DNA of 48,247 bases, from positions 1-48,247 of the forward strand of contig JBPCPI010000065.1 of assembly GCA_050999295.1 (NCBI GenBank), read 5' to 3'. Below the pieces are notes generated by a model, which did no database searches, had not been told where the DNA came from, and saw nothing but the letters and a program-made list of their open reading frames with translations. A program made the translations under genes and the position numbers. Below, piece after piece: positions 1 to 8,346 of this stretch. Source of the DNA: JACCQS01 sp050999295 (GTDB lineage: Bacteria > Actinomycetota > Actinomycetes > Mycobacteriales > Geodermatophilaceae). Within the stretch, counting starts at the first letter, position 1. Each line of letters begins with the position of its first letter.

Positions 1-336
1 GCCGCGCAGCTGGCGCAGCTCGCGGGCGATGAACCGGTCCCCCGGCCCGATCTTCTCGTTGGCAGGCACGCACCACACGACGATGTCCACGCCTGCCAGG
101 GTGGTTCTGACGACATTGTTGAGCCGCTGTCCCAAAACAGTTCGGGGCTTGTGCAGACCTGGTGTGTCAACCAGGACCAGCTGAGCGTCGGGACGATGCA
201 CGATGCCACGAATGGCGTGCCGGGTCGTCTGCGGACGATCACTGATGATCCCGATCTTGGCGCCGACGAGTGCGTTGGTCAGCGTGGTCTTACCTGTGTT
301 GGGACGGCCCACCAGGCACCCGAAACCGCTGCGCAT
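1..336 (-). CDS. era: GTPase Era, N-terminal part (runs off the window)
   Basis: Era is a GTPase that binds 16S rRNA and helps 30S subunit maturation. The visible 112 codons hold the G1 P-loop GRPNTGKT at residues 10-17, the switch region with QTTRH, and the G3 motif DTPG followed by LHKPRTVLGQRL, all typical of Era. The G4/G5 motifs and the KH domain lie beyond position 1. The ATG at 336 is chosen because the reading frame upstream has no further ATG or GTG before family similarity ends. It is the last visible gene of the minus-strand era-cdd-like-CorC-ybeY-phoH group, but a plus-strand gene separates it from the rest. Confidence 0.95.
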   Translation of the reverse strand, partial: MRSGFGCLVGRPNTGKTTLTNALVGAKIGIISDRPQTTRHAIRGIVHRPDAQLVLVDTPGLHKPRTVLGQRLNNVVRTTLAGVDIVVWCVPANEKIGPGDRFIARELRQLRG

Positions 337-549
337 ACCGTCCAGCCTGCCATTCGCCCCGAAGCCGGCTGGCTGATCGGAGTAAGAATTCCTCGCATGC
401 CTCCACGACAGTCGAACGCGGGCGGAGCATCCCCAGCCGACCCAGCCGCTGCCCGCCGCCGCTGGTCGAGCCAGCGCGAGGCCCACCTCCAGCAGGTCAA
501 CGCGTTCACGTTCCTGTTTCCGGCACGCCTCAAGCGGTCGGCAACCAGG

Positions 550-1014
550 ATGCCCGCCGCACTTCGCTATGCCGAGCACCTGCCCGCCAGTCGGACGGTC
601 CGCATCCTGCTGGGACTCGCCGTTCCGGCCTACGTCGGCCTGCAGCTGTCCCAGGATGTCCCGCTAGGCCGCGCCGCCCTGCTGGCCGTGCTGCTGGCCC
701 TGCTCATCGGCGCGGTTTCGACCTACCGGTTGACGGTCGGAAACGCCGGCATCAGTTTCGACATCCCGGGCCTGCGCCAGGTTTCGAGTTTCGGATTCGT
801 ACCGCTGTATGCCATCCGGGCGGCGCGCGCCGGACGGCCCCCGGAGGGCTGGCCCAGGGCCCGGCTGAAGGGAGGTTGGTGGCCCGGTCGGCGCCGGGTC
901 AGCGTGTTACACGCTGACGATGCCGGGACGATGCAGGCCTTCTACGTCTGGGTCAGCGATCCGGAGGCGTTCGGGACTGCTTTGCTGGGACGGCCGATGT
1001 CGGATCAGGATTGA
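550..1014 (+). CDS. small two-TM membrane protein of unknown function
   Basis: I do not recognise this gene with certainty. From the ATG at 550 it is 154 residues. An N-terminal YAEHLPASRT segment is followed by two hydrophobic stretches (about residues 16-34 and 40-55) and then a soluble beta-rich half ending VSDPEAFGTALLGRP. The layout resembles DUF3093-type membrane proteins, but I cannot confirm the family. An in-frame ATG at 397 would add 51 low-complexity residues; neither start has a strong Shine-Dalgarno site. It is convergent with the cytidine-deaminase-like gene, and the two 3' ends overlap by 10 bp. Confidence 0.6.
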   Translation: MPAALRYAEHLPASRTVRILLGLAVPAYVGLQLSQDVPLGRAALLAVLLALLIGAVSTYRLTVGNAGISFDIPGLRQVSSFGFVPLYAIRAARAGRPPEGWPRARLKGGWWPGRRRVSVLHADDAGTMQAFYVWVSDPEAFGTALLGRPMSDQD

Positions 1015-1403
1015 GCCGGATCGCTCTCGGCTTGCCTCGGCCCAGCGGCGCAGGCGGTGCTCACGACCTTTCCGTCGATGCCTGCAAAGAACACCGCGGC
1101 TGAGCCGGAGAGATCACGAACCGCAGCCACCCCGTTGAGATCGCCTGCAGCTGCTGTGGACACGACTGCCGCCGCCTCGAGCCCGGTGACTCCGCTGGCC
1201 ACCGCAGCAGCCACCGCGGCTTGGAGTGCGGACAGCTGCAACGACGGGAGCGCCACCGTTGCCGCGACATACGTTCGCCCGTCGGAATCGCGTACGGCGG
1301 CACCCTCGCTGGCACCGGTTCGACCGCGTGCGGCGCGTGCCAGCAGAATCAACTTGGCATCCTCCGGGTCGAGATCCTGGCCTGCTCCGAAGGGATCACC
1401 CAT
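1005..1403 (-). CDS. cytidine deaminase-like protein without zinc ligands
   Basis: The 132-residue product corresponds by position and general sequence to the small cytidine-deaminase-like protein found between era and the CorC-like gene in actinobacteria (Rv2365c position in M. tuberculosis). It keeps the hydrophobic pattern of a CDA fold (SDGRTYVAATVALPSLQLSA). The H/C-A-E and PCxxC motifs that bind zinc and do catalysis are absent, so it is unlikely to deaminate cytidine. The ATG at 1403 overlaps the stop of the upstream CBS gene by 8 bp, which implies translational coupling. An earlier in-frame start at 1421 is possible. Confidence 0.75.
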   Translation of the reverse strand: MGDPFGAGQDLDPEDAKLILLARAARGRTGASEGAAVRDSDGRTYVAATVALPSLQLSALQAAVAAAVASGVTGLEAAAVVSTAAAGDLNGVAAVRDLSGSAAVFFAGIDGKVVSTACAAGPRQAESDPAQS

Positions 1404-2709
1404 GTGTCGGTGACGCGCCATTCGTCATGCTGTGGGCACCCCCCACCTTCGCGACCAGCAGCGTGTCGATCCGGTTTCGTCGCCCGCCGGTGCTCTCTGC
1501 CGTCAGCGACAGGCCCGCATAGTTTGCCTGGGCACCCGGAATCGGGACCCGACCCAGCTCACGAGCCAGCAGGCCACCGACGGTGTCGATGTCGTCCTCG
1601 TCGGGCAGTTCGAGATCAAACAGTTCGGCAAGGTCGTCGACCGGTAGCCGCGAGGTGATCCGCATCGACCCGTCAGGCAATTGCTCCACCGGGGGCCGCT
1701 GGTCGCCGTCGTACTCGTCCGCGAGCTCGCCGACGATCGCCTCGAGGATGTCCTCGATCGTCACCAGGCCGGCCGTCCCGCCGTACTCGTCGACGAGGAT
1801 CGCCATGTGGATACGTCGGGCCTGCATCTCCCGCAGCAGTTCGTCGACCGGTTTGGACTCCGGTACGAACGACGGCGGACGCATGATCTCCTCGACGAGC
1901 TGAGAGCCCGCGGTGTCGTCGGAACCCTGGTTACGGCGTACCAGGTCCTTGAGATAAACGATCCCGACGATGTCGTCGATGTTGTTGCCCAGCACCGGAA
2001 TCCGCGAGAAACCGCTGCGCAGAGCCAGGGCCAGCGCTTGTCCGACGGTCTTGTGTGCCTCGATCCAGACCACGTCCGGTCGGGGAACCATGACCTCACG
2101 GGCGATCGTGTCCCCGAGTTCGAAGACGGAGTGGATCATGTTGCGCTCACCGTGTTCGACGACACCGCGCGCCTCGGCGAGATCGACCAACTCGCGTAAC
2201 TCAACCTCGCTGGAGAAGGGTCCCTCTCGAAATCCCGGACCTGGGGTGAGGGCGTTGCCCAACAGGATCAGCAGATTCGTCACCGGTCCGAAGACTGCTC
2301 GCAGCGCACGCGTCAGGCTCGCGGTGCGCAACGCGACACCGTAGGCGTGCTGCCGACCGACCGTGCGCGGACCTACCCCCACCAGGACGAAGCTGACGAC
2401 CGTCATGACCAAGCCCGACACCAATATCGAACGCCAGCCAAGACCCCAGATCTGGACGAGGACGGTCGTGAACAGCACCGCCGCGAACAGTTCACACAGA
2501 ACCCGCAGCAACAACAGCAGCGAGACATGCCGCGCACGGTCCTCCAGGATGCGCTCCAGGAACTCGGCCTTGGGGGCGCCCTCGCGCCGCAACTCGGCGA
2601 CTCGAGCCTGGGACACATGTCCGATCGCCGCGTCGACGGCGGCGAACAGGCCGGCGAGTGGGACCAGCAGGACCGCGATGACCAGCAAGGTCACCTGTGT
2701 CTGATTCAT
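1396..2709 (-). CDS. CNNM/CorC-type hemolysin-family transporter (DUF21-CBS-CorC_HlyC)
   Basis: A 437-residue integral membrane protein. An N-terminal DUF21 region carries several hydrophobic segments (residues 5-22, about 60-85, about 90-112 and 140-155). A tandem CBS pair follows (about residues 205-335; MVPRPDVVWIE and HMAILVDEYGGTAGLVTIEDILE), then a C-terminal CorC_HlyC domain (VDDLAELFDLELP, DTVGGLLARELGRVP). CNNM/CorC proteins are linked to magnesium or cobalt efflux; the substrate here is not known. The start overlaps the ybeY stop by 4 bp, placing it in the phoH-ybeY operon as in mycobacteria. Confidence 0.93.
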   Translation of the reverse strand: MNQTQVTLLVIAVLLVPLAGLFAAVDAAIGHVSQARVAELRREGAPKAEFLERILEDRARHVSLLLLLRVLCELFAAVLFTTVLVQIWGLGWRSILVSGLVMTVVSFVLVGVGPRTVGRQHAYGVALRTASLTRALRAVFGPVTNLLILLGNALTPGPGFREGPFSSEVELRELVDLAEARGVVEHGERNMIHSVFELGDTIAREVMVPRPDVVWIEAHKTVGQALALALRSGFSRIPVLGNNIDDIVGIVYLKDLVRRNQGSDDTAGSQLVEEIMRPPSFVPESKPVDELLREMQARRIHMAILVDEYGGTAGLVTIEDILEAIVGELADEYDGDQRPPVEQLPDGSMRITSRLPVDDLAELFDLELPDEDDIDTVGGLLARELGRVPIPGAQANYAGLSLTAESTGGRRNRIDTLLVAKVGGAHSMTNGASPTHG

Positions 2710-3182
2710 CTGTGCGCACCCGAGGCGCGCTGCTCGCGCCAGCCGTCAAGAAGTCGGCGCTGAACGGCGAACATCTCGCGCTCCTCGTCGGGCTCCGCGT
2801 GGTCGTACCCGAGCAGGTGCAGGACCCCGTGGGTCGTGAGCAGTTGGATCTCGGCATCGAAGCTGTGTCCCGCGGCCGAGGCCTGTTTGATAGCCACCGC
2901 AGGGCACAGGACCACATCTCCCAGCAGTGCCGGGCTGGGGTCTGACTCGTCCGGTCGACGAGCGGTGTCCAGCTCATCCATGGGGAAAGCCAGCACGTCG
3001 GTGGGACCCGAGGAGTCCATCCACTTCTCGTTCAGGCTGGCCATGTAGTCGACATCGATCAGCAGCACCGACAGTTCGGCGAGCGGGTTGATGTCGAGTT
3101 CGCAGAGCAGGAACCGGCACAGCGCGGCAAGGGCTGCCTCGTCGATCGGGATGTCGGACTCGTTAGCGATGTCCACGGACAT
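2706..3182 (-). CDS. ybeY: endoribonuclease YbeY
   Basis: YbeY is a zinc-dependent endoribonuclease needed for 16S rRNA 3'-end maturation and 70S quality control. The 158-residue product has the signature H-x3-H-x5-H in THGVLHLLGYDH (about residues 117-127) and the upstream LNEKWMDSSGPTDVLAFPM block. Length is normal for the family. The ATG at 3182 lies 18 bp downstream of phoH; the stop overlaps the CorC-like start by 4 bp. The phoH-ybeY-corC order is widely conserved. Confidence 0.96.
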   Translation of the reverse strand: MSVDIANESDIPIDEAALAALCRFLLCELDINPLAELSVLLIDVDYMASLNEKWMDSSGPTDVLAFPMDELDTARRPDESDPSPALLGDVVLCPAVAIKQASAAGHSFDAEIQLLTTHGVLHLLGYDHAEPDEEREMFAVQRRLLDGWREQRASGAHR

Positions 3183-3200
3183 GGTGGGCGTCGGGTCCCC

Positions 3201-4388
3201 TTAGCGGCGAGGCGGGGATGCGCCGCGGCGGGCCGCAGAATCCGAACGGCCGGAGTCAGCTCGGCGGGTGGCGCGCGGGCCGGACAGTTGCGTATCGGTG
3301 TTCTCCGCAGCATCGGCATCGAAGCGCGCGTAGGCATCGACGATGTGACTGACCAGGCGATGGCGCACGACATCGACGCTGCTCAGATGGGTGAAGGCGA
3401 CATCCTCGACGCCGTCGAGGATCGACTGCACGACGCGCAGGCCACTGTGCTGCCCGCCCGGCAGGTCGACCTGCGTCACGTCACCGGTGACCACCATCTT
3501 GGAGCCGAAACCCAGCCGGGTGAGGAACATCTTCATCTGCTCCGGCGTGGTGTTCTGGGCTTCGTCGAGGACGATGAAGGCGTCATTGAGCGAGCGGCCC
3601 CGCATGTAGGCAAGGGGGGCGACCTCGATGGTCCCCGCCTGGGTCAGACGCGGGATGGAGTCGGGATCAACCATGTCGTGCAAGGCGTCATAGAGCGGCC
3701 GTAAATAGGGGTCGATCTTGTCGTAGAGCGTGCCCGGCAGGTATCCGAGCCGCTCACCCGCCTCGACCGCCGGACGGGTCAGGATGATCCGGTTCACCTG
3801 TTTGGCCTGTAACGCCTGCACTGCCTTGGCCATCGCCAGGTAGGTCTTACCGGTACCCGCCGGACCGATCCCGAAGACAATTGTGTGCTCGTCGATGGCA
3901 TCGACGTACCGCTTCTGGTTCAGCGTCTTGGGGCGGATCGTGCGTCCGCGCCTAGACAGGATATTCAGGCTGAGCACGTCGGCCGGTCGTTCCGTCGCGC
4001 CGTTGCGGAGCATGTGCAGCGTCTGGGCAACCGCGTCGGGCCGCAGATGACCACCTTGGGCCACCAACGCGATCAACTCGTCGAAGGCCCGGACCGCGAA
4101 CGCGTTGTCTGCCGGTACTCCGGTGATAATCACCTCGTTGCCGCGAACCAGCACGTGAGCCCGTAACTCTCGCTCGACCAGCCGCAGGATCTCATCGCCG
4201 GAGCCGAGCAGGCTGACCATAGGTATCGACGGCGGAACCACGATCGTGGTAGCTGAAACCGCAGTGGAGGGCAGGGGTGGCGCAGGCGGGGTGGGAGTCG
4301 TTTCCGGGGGGGCCGGCGAGGACGTGCTGGGACCGCCCTCGGGGCTATGCGGGACAGTTGGCAAAGGTGGCGCAGCCCTGCTTTCCAT
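3201..4388 (-). CDS. phoH: PhoH-family ATPase
   Basis: A 395-residue PhoH-like P-loop ATPase with Walker A GPAGTGKT at residues 175-182, Walker B FIVLDEAQNTTPEQM and the GVTQVDLPGGQHSGL-type block. PhoH proteins are predicted RNA-associated ATPases coupled to YbeY. The first 55 residues are a Pro/Ser/Thr-rich tail unlike the conserved body, which begins near MVSLLGSGDEI (Met57). The true start may therefore be internal, but the ATG at 4388 is the longest supported one. The C-terminus is basic and Arg/Ser rich. ybeY follows after 18 bp. Confidence 0.93.
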   Translation of the reverse strand: MESRAAPPLPTVPHSPEGGPSTSSPAPPETTPTPPAPPLPSTAVSATTIVVPPSIPMVSLLGSGDEILRLVERELRAHVLVRGNEVIITGVPADNAFAVRAFDELIALVAQGGHLRPDAVAQTLHMLRNGATERPADVLSLNILSRRGRTIRPKTLNQKRYVDAIDEHTIVFGIGPAGTGKTYLAMAKAVQALQAKQVNRIILTRPAVEAGERLGYLPGTLYDKIDPYLRPLYDALHDMVDPDSIPRLTQAGTIEVAPLAYMRGRSLNDAFIVLDEAQNTTPEQMKMFLTRLGFGSKMVVTGDVTQVDLPGGQHSGLRVVQSILDGVEDVAFTHLSSVDVVRHRLVSHIVDAYARFDADAAENTDTQLSGPRATRRADSGRSDSAARRGASPPRR

Positions 4389-4468
4389 TCCAACGACAGG
4401 TTCGGACGTCGAGGAGTTTACCCCGGGCCGCGGTCAGACTCCGCGGACTTTCATCGGGGTTCCGCCGA

Positions 4469-4819
4469 TCACCCGGGCGGCCATCCCAGCTTGCGTCCAC
4501 CTAGGACGTGGATGTGCATGTGGAAGACGCTCTGGGCGGCGTCAGCGCCGGTGTTGACCACCACGCGGTAACCATTCTCAGCCAAGCCCTCGGCCACCGC
4601 CACATCGCGAGTCGCCGAAATGACGTCTACTAGCACCGACGGATCCGCTTCCAGCAGCGCAGCGGCCGTGGGCTGGTGCGATTTCGGGATCACCAGTACG
4701 TGCACCGGGGCCTGCGGTTGCACATCTCGGAAGGCCAGCGTGGTGGCGCTTTCGGAAACAACGTCCGCAGGGATCTCCCCCGCCACGATCCTGCAGAACA
4801 GACAGTCGGGTTCGGCCAT
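4469..4819 (-). CDS. HIT family nucleotide-binding protein
   Basis: A 116-residue histidine-triad protein with CLFCRIVAGEIPADVV at the N-terminus (two Cys that may bind zinc) and the HIT motif HMHIHVLGG near the C-terminus, preceded by QSVF. Family members hydrolyse nucleoside phosphoramidates or dinucleoside polyphosphates; the physiological substrate is unknown. It lies 28 bp downstream of rsmE and 80 bp upstream of phoH in the same orientation, as in other actinobacteria. Confidence 0.93.
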   Translation of the reverse strand: MAEPDCLFCRIVAGEIPADVVSESATTLAFRDVQPQAPVHVLVIPKSHQPTAAALLEADPSVLVDVISATRDVAVAEGLAENGYRVVVNTGADAAQSVFHMHIHVLGGRKLGWPPG

Positions 4820-4847
4820 GATCCGACCTTAGAGGCGAGCCTGAGGG

Positions 4848-5621
4848 TCAGCCCCAGCGACCGACCGTCGCGGCCAGTGCCGCCGCGGACGCCGCGCCCG
4901 CCGTCGAGGTCCGCAGAATGCCCGTACCCAGACAGACCAGCCGGCCGCCAGCGGCACTGAGTGCCGACAACTCGCCATCGGTGAGCCCCCCTTCCGGCCC
5001 GACCACGACGGTGATGACCCCGAGTCTCGGAACCTGCAGCGACGAGAACCCCTCGGCTGCCCGCTCGTGCAGGATGATCCCCAGGTCTGCGGCCGCCAGA
5101 AGCCGGCAGACATCGCGGGTCGTTGCGATCTCGCAGACCTGCGCCGTGCGCAGTCGACGGGACTGCTTGTTGGCCTCCCGGGCCGCGCTGCGCCACCGTT
5201 CGAGGCTCTTCGCGCCGCGCTCATCCCGCCATCGGGTCACACAGCGGTTGGCCGCCCACGGGATTATCCGGTCCACCCCGATCTCGGCCATGAGCGCCAC
5301 CGCGACTTCCCCCTTTTCGGCTTTGGGCAAGGCCTGTACGACGACGATTTCCGGCACGGGCACCGGCACCGGAACGCGGCGATCGACTGCGACTCGAAGT
5401 CGCTCACCCGCGACCTCGACAACTCGTGCCTCGATCGCGGCCCCTACGCCGTCGGAGATCCTCAGCGCCTCGCCGACCGCCAACCGGCGCACCGTGGCAG
5501 CGTGCCGGCCTTCGGACCCGTCCAGGACGACCTCGTCGGAATCCGCATCGAGGGTCTCGACGAAGAACACCGGGAGGCTCGTCGTTGCCGGGTGTCCCGG
5601 CTCAGCGCCCGTTGAAGGCAT
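4848..5621 (-). CDS. rsmE: 16S rRNA m3U1498 methyltransferase RsmE
   Basis: RsmE is a SPOUT methyltransferase that modifies U1498 of 16S rRNA. The body starts at PVFFVETLDADSDEV and carries GSEGRHAATVRRLAVGE, then PKAEKGEVAVALMAEIGVDRIIPW, and the SAM-knot block VVVGPEGGLTDGE near the C-terminus. The ATG at 5621 gives 257 residues and overlaps dnaJ by 20 bp. A GTG at 5570 would begin exactly at the conserved FFVETL and cannot be excluded. An upstream Met at 5681 would lie well inside dnaJ and is unlikely. Confidence 0.92.
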   Translation of the reverse strand: MPSTGAEPGHPATTSLPVFFVETLDADSDEVVLDGSEGRHAATVRRLAVGEALRISDGVGAAIEARVVEVAGERLRVAVDRRVPVPVPVPEIVVVQALPKAEKGEVAVALMAEIGVDRIIPWAANRCVTRWRDERGAKSLERWRSAAREANKQSRRLRTAQVCEIATTRDVCRLLAAADLGIILHERAAEGFSSLQVPRLGVITVVVGPEGGLTDGELSALSAAGGRLVCLGTGILRTSTAGAASAAALAATVGRWG

Positions 5622-6732
5622 CGCGCACCCGGGAGAACAGCCCGCCGCCTCCGGCCTTGGTCGAGGCCGGGCGTTCCTCATCGCGCAGCGCAGCCAGTTT
5701 CCCCAGGAGCTCTTCTTGCTCGGGATCGAGTCGGGTCGGGGTCAGCACCTCGACATGCACATAGAGGTGCCCACGTCCGGTGGCACGCAACTGGGGAACC
5801 CCTGCCGCGCGCAGCGTCAGCACCGAGCCGGACTGGGTGCCCGGCCGGACCTCGATCTCCTGCTCCCCGTCGAGGGTCTTCAGCGACAGCGTGGTCCCCA
5901 GTGCTGCTGCGGTCATCGGAAGGCTGACCCGGCAGTGCAGGTCGGCACCTTCTCGGGTGAAGATGTCGTGATCGCGCTCGCGGATCTCGACGTACAGGTC
6001 ACCCGCCGGCCCTCCTCCTGGACCGACCTCTCCCTGGCCGGTGAGGCGGATGCGCATCCCGTCCTCGACGCCGGCCGGAACCTTGACCGACAGGTTGCGT
6101 CGGGACCGGACGCGCCCGTCGCCACCGCACTGCGGGCAAGGATCGGGGATCACCTGACCCACCCCGCCGCACACCGGGCAGGCCCGTTTAGTGACCACCT
6201 GACCCAGGAAGGAGCGCTGAACGCTCTGCACCTCACCGGCGCCGTGGCAAGTGGTACAGGTCTGTGGGTGCGTTCCCGGCGCCGTGCCCGCTCCGGCGCA
6301 AACTGTGCACAGCACGGCCGTCTCGACCGTCAACTCCTTGGTGGCGCCGAACGCGGTCTCCACCAGATCCAGGTCCAGCCGGATCAGCGCATCGGCCCCC
6401 GCGCGGGCGCGGCTGCGCGGACCGCGGCTAGCACCCCCACCGAAGAACGCGTCCATGATGTCGCCGAACCCGCCGAACCCGGTGTACTGGCCGCCTGCCC
6501 CCGGGCTGCCGCCGTTGCCCAGCGGGTCACCGCCGAGATCGACGATCTGGCGCTTCTGCGGGTCTCTGAGGACCTCGTATGCGGTGGCGACCTGCTTGAA
6601 GCGCTCCTGGGCGGCCGGATCCGGATTGCGATCCGGGTGATGTTGCATCGCGAGTTTCTTGTACGCGCGCTTGATCTCCTCCTGCGTGGCGTTACGGCTC
6701 ACGCCCAGCGCGCCGTAGTAGTCGGTTGCCAT
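5602..6732 (-). CDS. dnaJ: molecular chaperone DnaJ
   Basis: A full-length type I Hsp40 co-chaperone of DnaK, 376 residues. The J domain (about 4-68) holds the HPD tripeptide in MQHHPDRNPD. A glycine-rich G/F region (GNGGSPGAGGQYTGFGGFGD) follows. Then come four zinc-binding CxxCxGxG repeats (CTVCAGAG, CTTCHGAG, CPVCGGVG, CPQCGGDG) and the two beta-barrel substrate-binding domains. The ATG at 6732 (MATDYYGALGV) fits the family; an in-frame ATG at 6747 adds five residues. It overlaps or abuts hrcA, so it is cotranscribed and under the same CIRCE control. This is the hrcA-linked paralogue (DnaJ2 position in mycobacteria). Confidence 0.96.
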   Translation of the reverse strand: MATDYYGALGVSRNATQEEIKRAYKKLAMQHHPDRNPDPAAQERFKQVATAYEVLRDPQKRQIVDLGGDPLGNGGSPGAGGQYTGFGGFGDIMDAFFGGGASRGPRSRARAGADALIRLDLDLVETAFGATKELTVETAVLCTVCAGAGTAPGTHPQTCTTCHGAGEVQSVQRSFLGQVVTKRACPVCGGVGQVIPDPCPQCGGDGRVRSRRNLSVKVPAGVEDGMRIRLTGQGEVGPGGGPAGDLYVEIRERDHDIFTREGADLHCRVSLPMTAAALGTTLSLKTLDGEQEIEVRPGTQSGSVLTLRAAGVPQLRATGRGHLYVHVEVLTPTRLDPEQEELLGKLAALRDEERPASTKAGGGGLFSRVRDAFNGR

Positions 6733-6736
6733 CGAG

Positions 6737-7756
6737 TCAGCCACCACTCACAAGGCGACCGACGTAGCGAGCCACCGCTCGTACGGCGGCGATGTTGCTC
6801 GGATAGTCCATTCGCTTGGGACCCAGGACCCCCAGGCCGCCGAGTTGCTGGGTGCCGTCGCCGTACCCTGCCGAGACCACAGCGGCGGCGGTCAACCCGG
6901 CATGCTCGTTCTCCTCGCCGATCCGGACCATGACGGTGCTCGGATCGACCTCACCGATCAGTCGCAGGATGACCACCTGTTCTTCGAGCGCCTCGAGGAT
7001 GGGGCGCAGGGACATCGGGAAGTCATGCAGATCGCGGGTCAGGTTGGCGGTGCCGCCCACCACGATCCGCCCGTCGGGATGCTCGACCAGGGTTTCCAGG
7101 AGCACGGACGCGACCGAGGCGGCCAGTGGTCTGATCTCGCTGGGGACGCTGCGCGCCAGGTCGGCGACCTTGCTGCTGGCATCGGTCAGCCGAAGCCCCC
7201 CGATGGCCGAGTTGAGCTTCGACCGCAGGTCCGCGACCTGTTCCTCGGTCACCTCGACGTTGAGCGCGATCACCCGCTGTTCGATCCGGCCGGAGTCGGT
7301 GATCACGACGAGCATGATCCGGCTGGTGCTCAGCGGGAACACCTCGACATGCCGGATGCCGCTGCGGGCCAGCGTCGGGTACTGCACGACAGCGACCTGC
7401 CGGGTCAGTTGGGCCAGCAGCCGTACGGTCCGGCCGAGCACATCGTCCAGATCGACCGCACCTTCCAGAAAGGACTGGATCGCCTTGCGTTCGGCAGCGG
7501 TCATTGGCTTGATCTGGGTCAGCCGATCGACAAACAGCCGGTAGCCCTTGTCCGTGGGTACCCGGCCCGCGCTGGTGTGCGGCTGGGTGATGTAACCCTC
7601 GTCTTCCAGGACTGCCATGTCGTTGCGGATCGTGGCGGCTGAGACCCCCAGGCTGTGCCGGTCCACGAGCGCCTTGCTGCCGACCGGGTCGTTGGTGGAG
7701 ACGAAGTCCTCGACGATGGCGCGCAGTACCTGCAGGCGGCGTTCGTCGTGGGTCAT
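6737..7756 (-). CDS. hrcA: heat-inducible transcription repressor HrcA
   Basis: HrcA represses class I heat-shock genes by binding CIRCE and is kept active by GroEL. The 339-residue product has the N-terminal winged helix (RRLQVLRAIVEDFVSTNDPVGSK, then LGVSAATIRNDMAVLEDEGYI) and a C-terminal GAF-like domain ending GPKRMDYPSNIAAVRAVARYVG, both characteristic. The length is normal. A CIRCE element lies 53 bp upstream of the start codon, indicating autoregulation. dnaJ follows directly. Confidence 0.96.
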   Translation of the reverse strand: MTHDERRLQVLRAIVEDFVSTNDPVGSKALVDRHSLGVSAATIRNDMAVLEDEGYITQPHTSAGRVPTDKGYRLFVDRLTQIKPMTAAERKAIQSFLEGAVDLDDVLGRTVRLLAQLTRQVAVVQYPTLARSGIRHVEVFPLSTSRIMLVVITDSGRIEQRVIALNVEVTEEQVADLRSKLNSAIGGLRLTDASSKVADLARSVPSEIRPLAASVASVLLETLVEHPDGRIVVGGTANLTRDLHDFPMSLRPILEALEEQVVILRLIGEVDPSTVMVRIGEENEHAGLTAAAVVSAGYGDGTQQLGGLGVLGPKRMDYPSNIAAVRAVARYVGRLVSGG

Positions 7757-7809
7757 CGTCGGTCCTTTCCGGTCTCGGTTTCAGGCGCTCACGACCTGGC
7801 TCGGCTCGG

Positions 7810-7836
7810 CTGGCAGTCCCCTTGCCGGAGTGCCAG
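7810..7836 (-). promoter_or_regulatory. CIRCE operator upstream of hrcA
   Basis: On the minus strand the arms read CTGGCACTC, a 9-bp spacer, then GACTGCCAG. The actinobacterial CIRCE form is CTGGCACTC-N9-GAGTGCCAG, so this site has a single mismatch in the distal arm. It is 53 bp upstream of the hrcA ATG and on the promoter side, consistent with HrcA autorepression. No second CIRCE was seen in the window. Confidence 0.88.
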
Positions 7837-7935
7837 TCCGGCTCCCAGCATACGACCCGTCCTGACCGTCATCGGCCGCCGCGCAGGTGTGGGTAAGGTC
7901 GCCCTGTCTGACCGCCCGACCCGAGGTAACCGACA

Positions 7936-8277
7936 CTGATCTTCAAAGAGGTTCGAGACAACCGGCCCTACCCCGACCATGGGTTGTCGGCGCGTGACTG
8001 GGCCGGGATTCCGCCGCGCCAGGTGCGCCTGGACGAGTTGGTCACCACCAAGACCGTTCTTGCCTTGGACAAACTGCTGGAGGAGGACTCGACCTTCTAC
8101 GGCGACCTGTTCCCGCACGTCGTGGCCTGGGAGGGGACGCTCTACCTCGAGGACGGCATGCATCGGGCCCTACGGGCTGCACTGCAACAGAGAAACGTCC
8201 TGCACGTACGGGTGCTCGACCTCGACGAGTTCCGCCCCGGCGGCAGCGACGCCAAAGCTCCAGACTCAACCCCCTGA
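7936..8277 (+). CDS. conserved actinobacterial protein divergent from hrcA (Rv2375 position)
   Basis: The 113-residue product corresponds to the conserved small protein next to hrcA in actinobacteria (Rv2375 position). It contains PPRQVRLDELVTTKTVLALD, then LLEEDSTFYGDLFPHVVAW and LEDGMHRALRAALQQR. Function is unknown. Family members start just before LIFKEVRD, and in this window that position has only a CTG (7936-7938), with a GAGG Shine-Dalgarno at 7923-7926 and an in-frame stop at 7927. The next candidate, TTG at 7984, would remove 16 conserved residues. I therefore favour the rare CTG start. Confidence 0.8.
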   Translation: MIFKEVRDNRPYPDHGLSARDWAGIPPRQVRLDELVTTKTVLALDKLLEEDSTFYGDLFPHVVAWEGTLYLEDGMHRALRAALQQRNVLHVRVLDLDEFRPGGSDAKAPDSTP

Positions 8278-8346
8278 GCTCTCGCTCGCGATGATCGGCA
8301 CGCGCCGGACGGTAGACACGACCCGACTGGTAGTGGACCATCCGAC

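Noticed and set aside
270..917. Plus-strand 215-codon frame near the era start
   Set aside because: Out-of-frame shadow, Arg/Pro/Gly rich, overlapping the better membrane-protein frame at 550.
4918..6933. A 671-codon plus-strand open frame over rsmE and dnaJ
   Set aside because: It is antisense to two certain genes, is Arg/Ser/Pro rich and has no domain; a high-GC shadow.
7936..7960. CTTCAAA near 7940 as an anticodon loop of tRNA(Sec)
   Set aside because: It lies inside the conserved coding segment LIFKEVRD and no acceptor or T-arm pairing is present. A similar match at 17566-17574 (minus strand) also lacks a tRNA fold.
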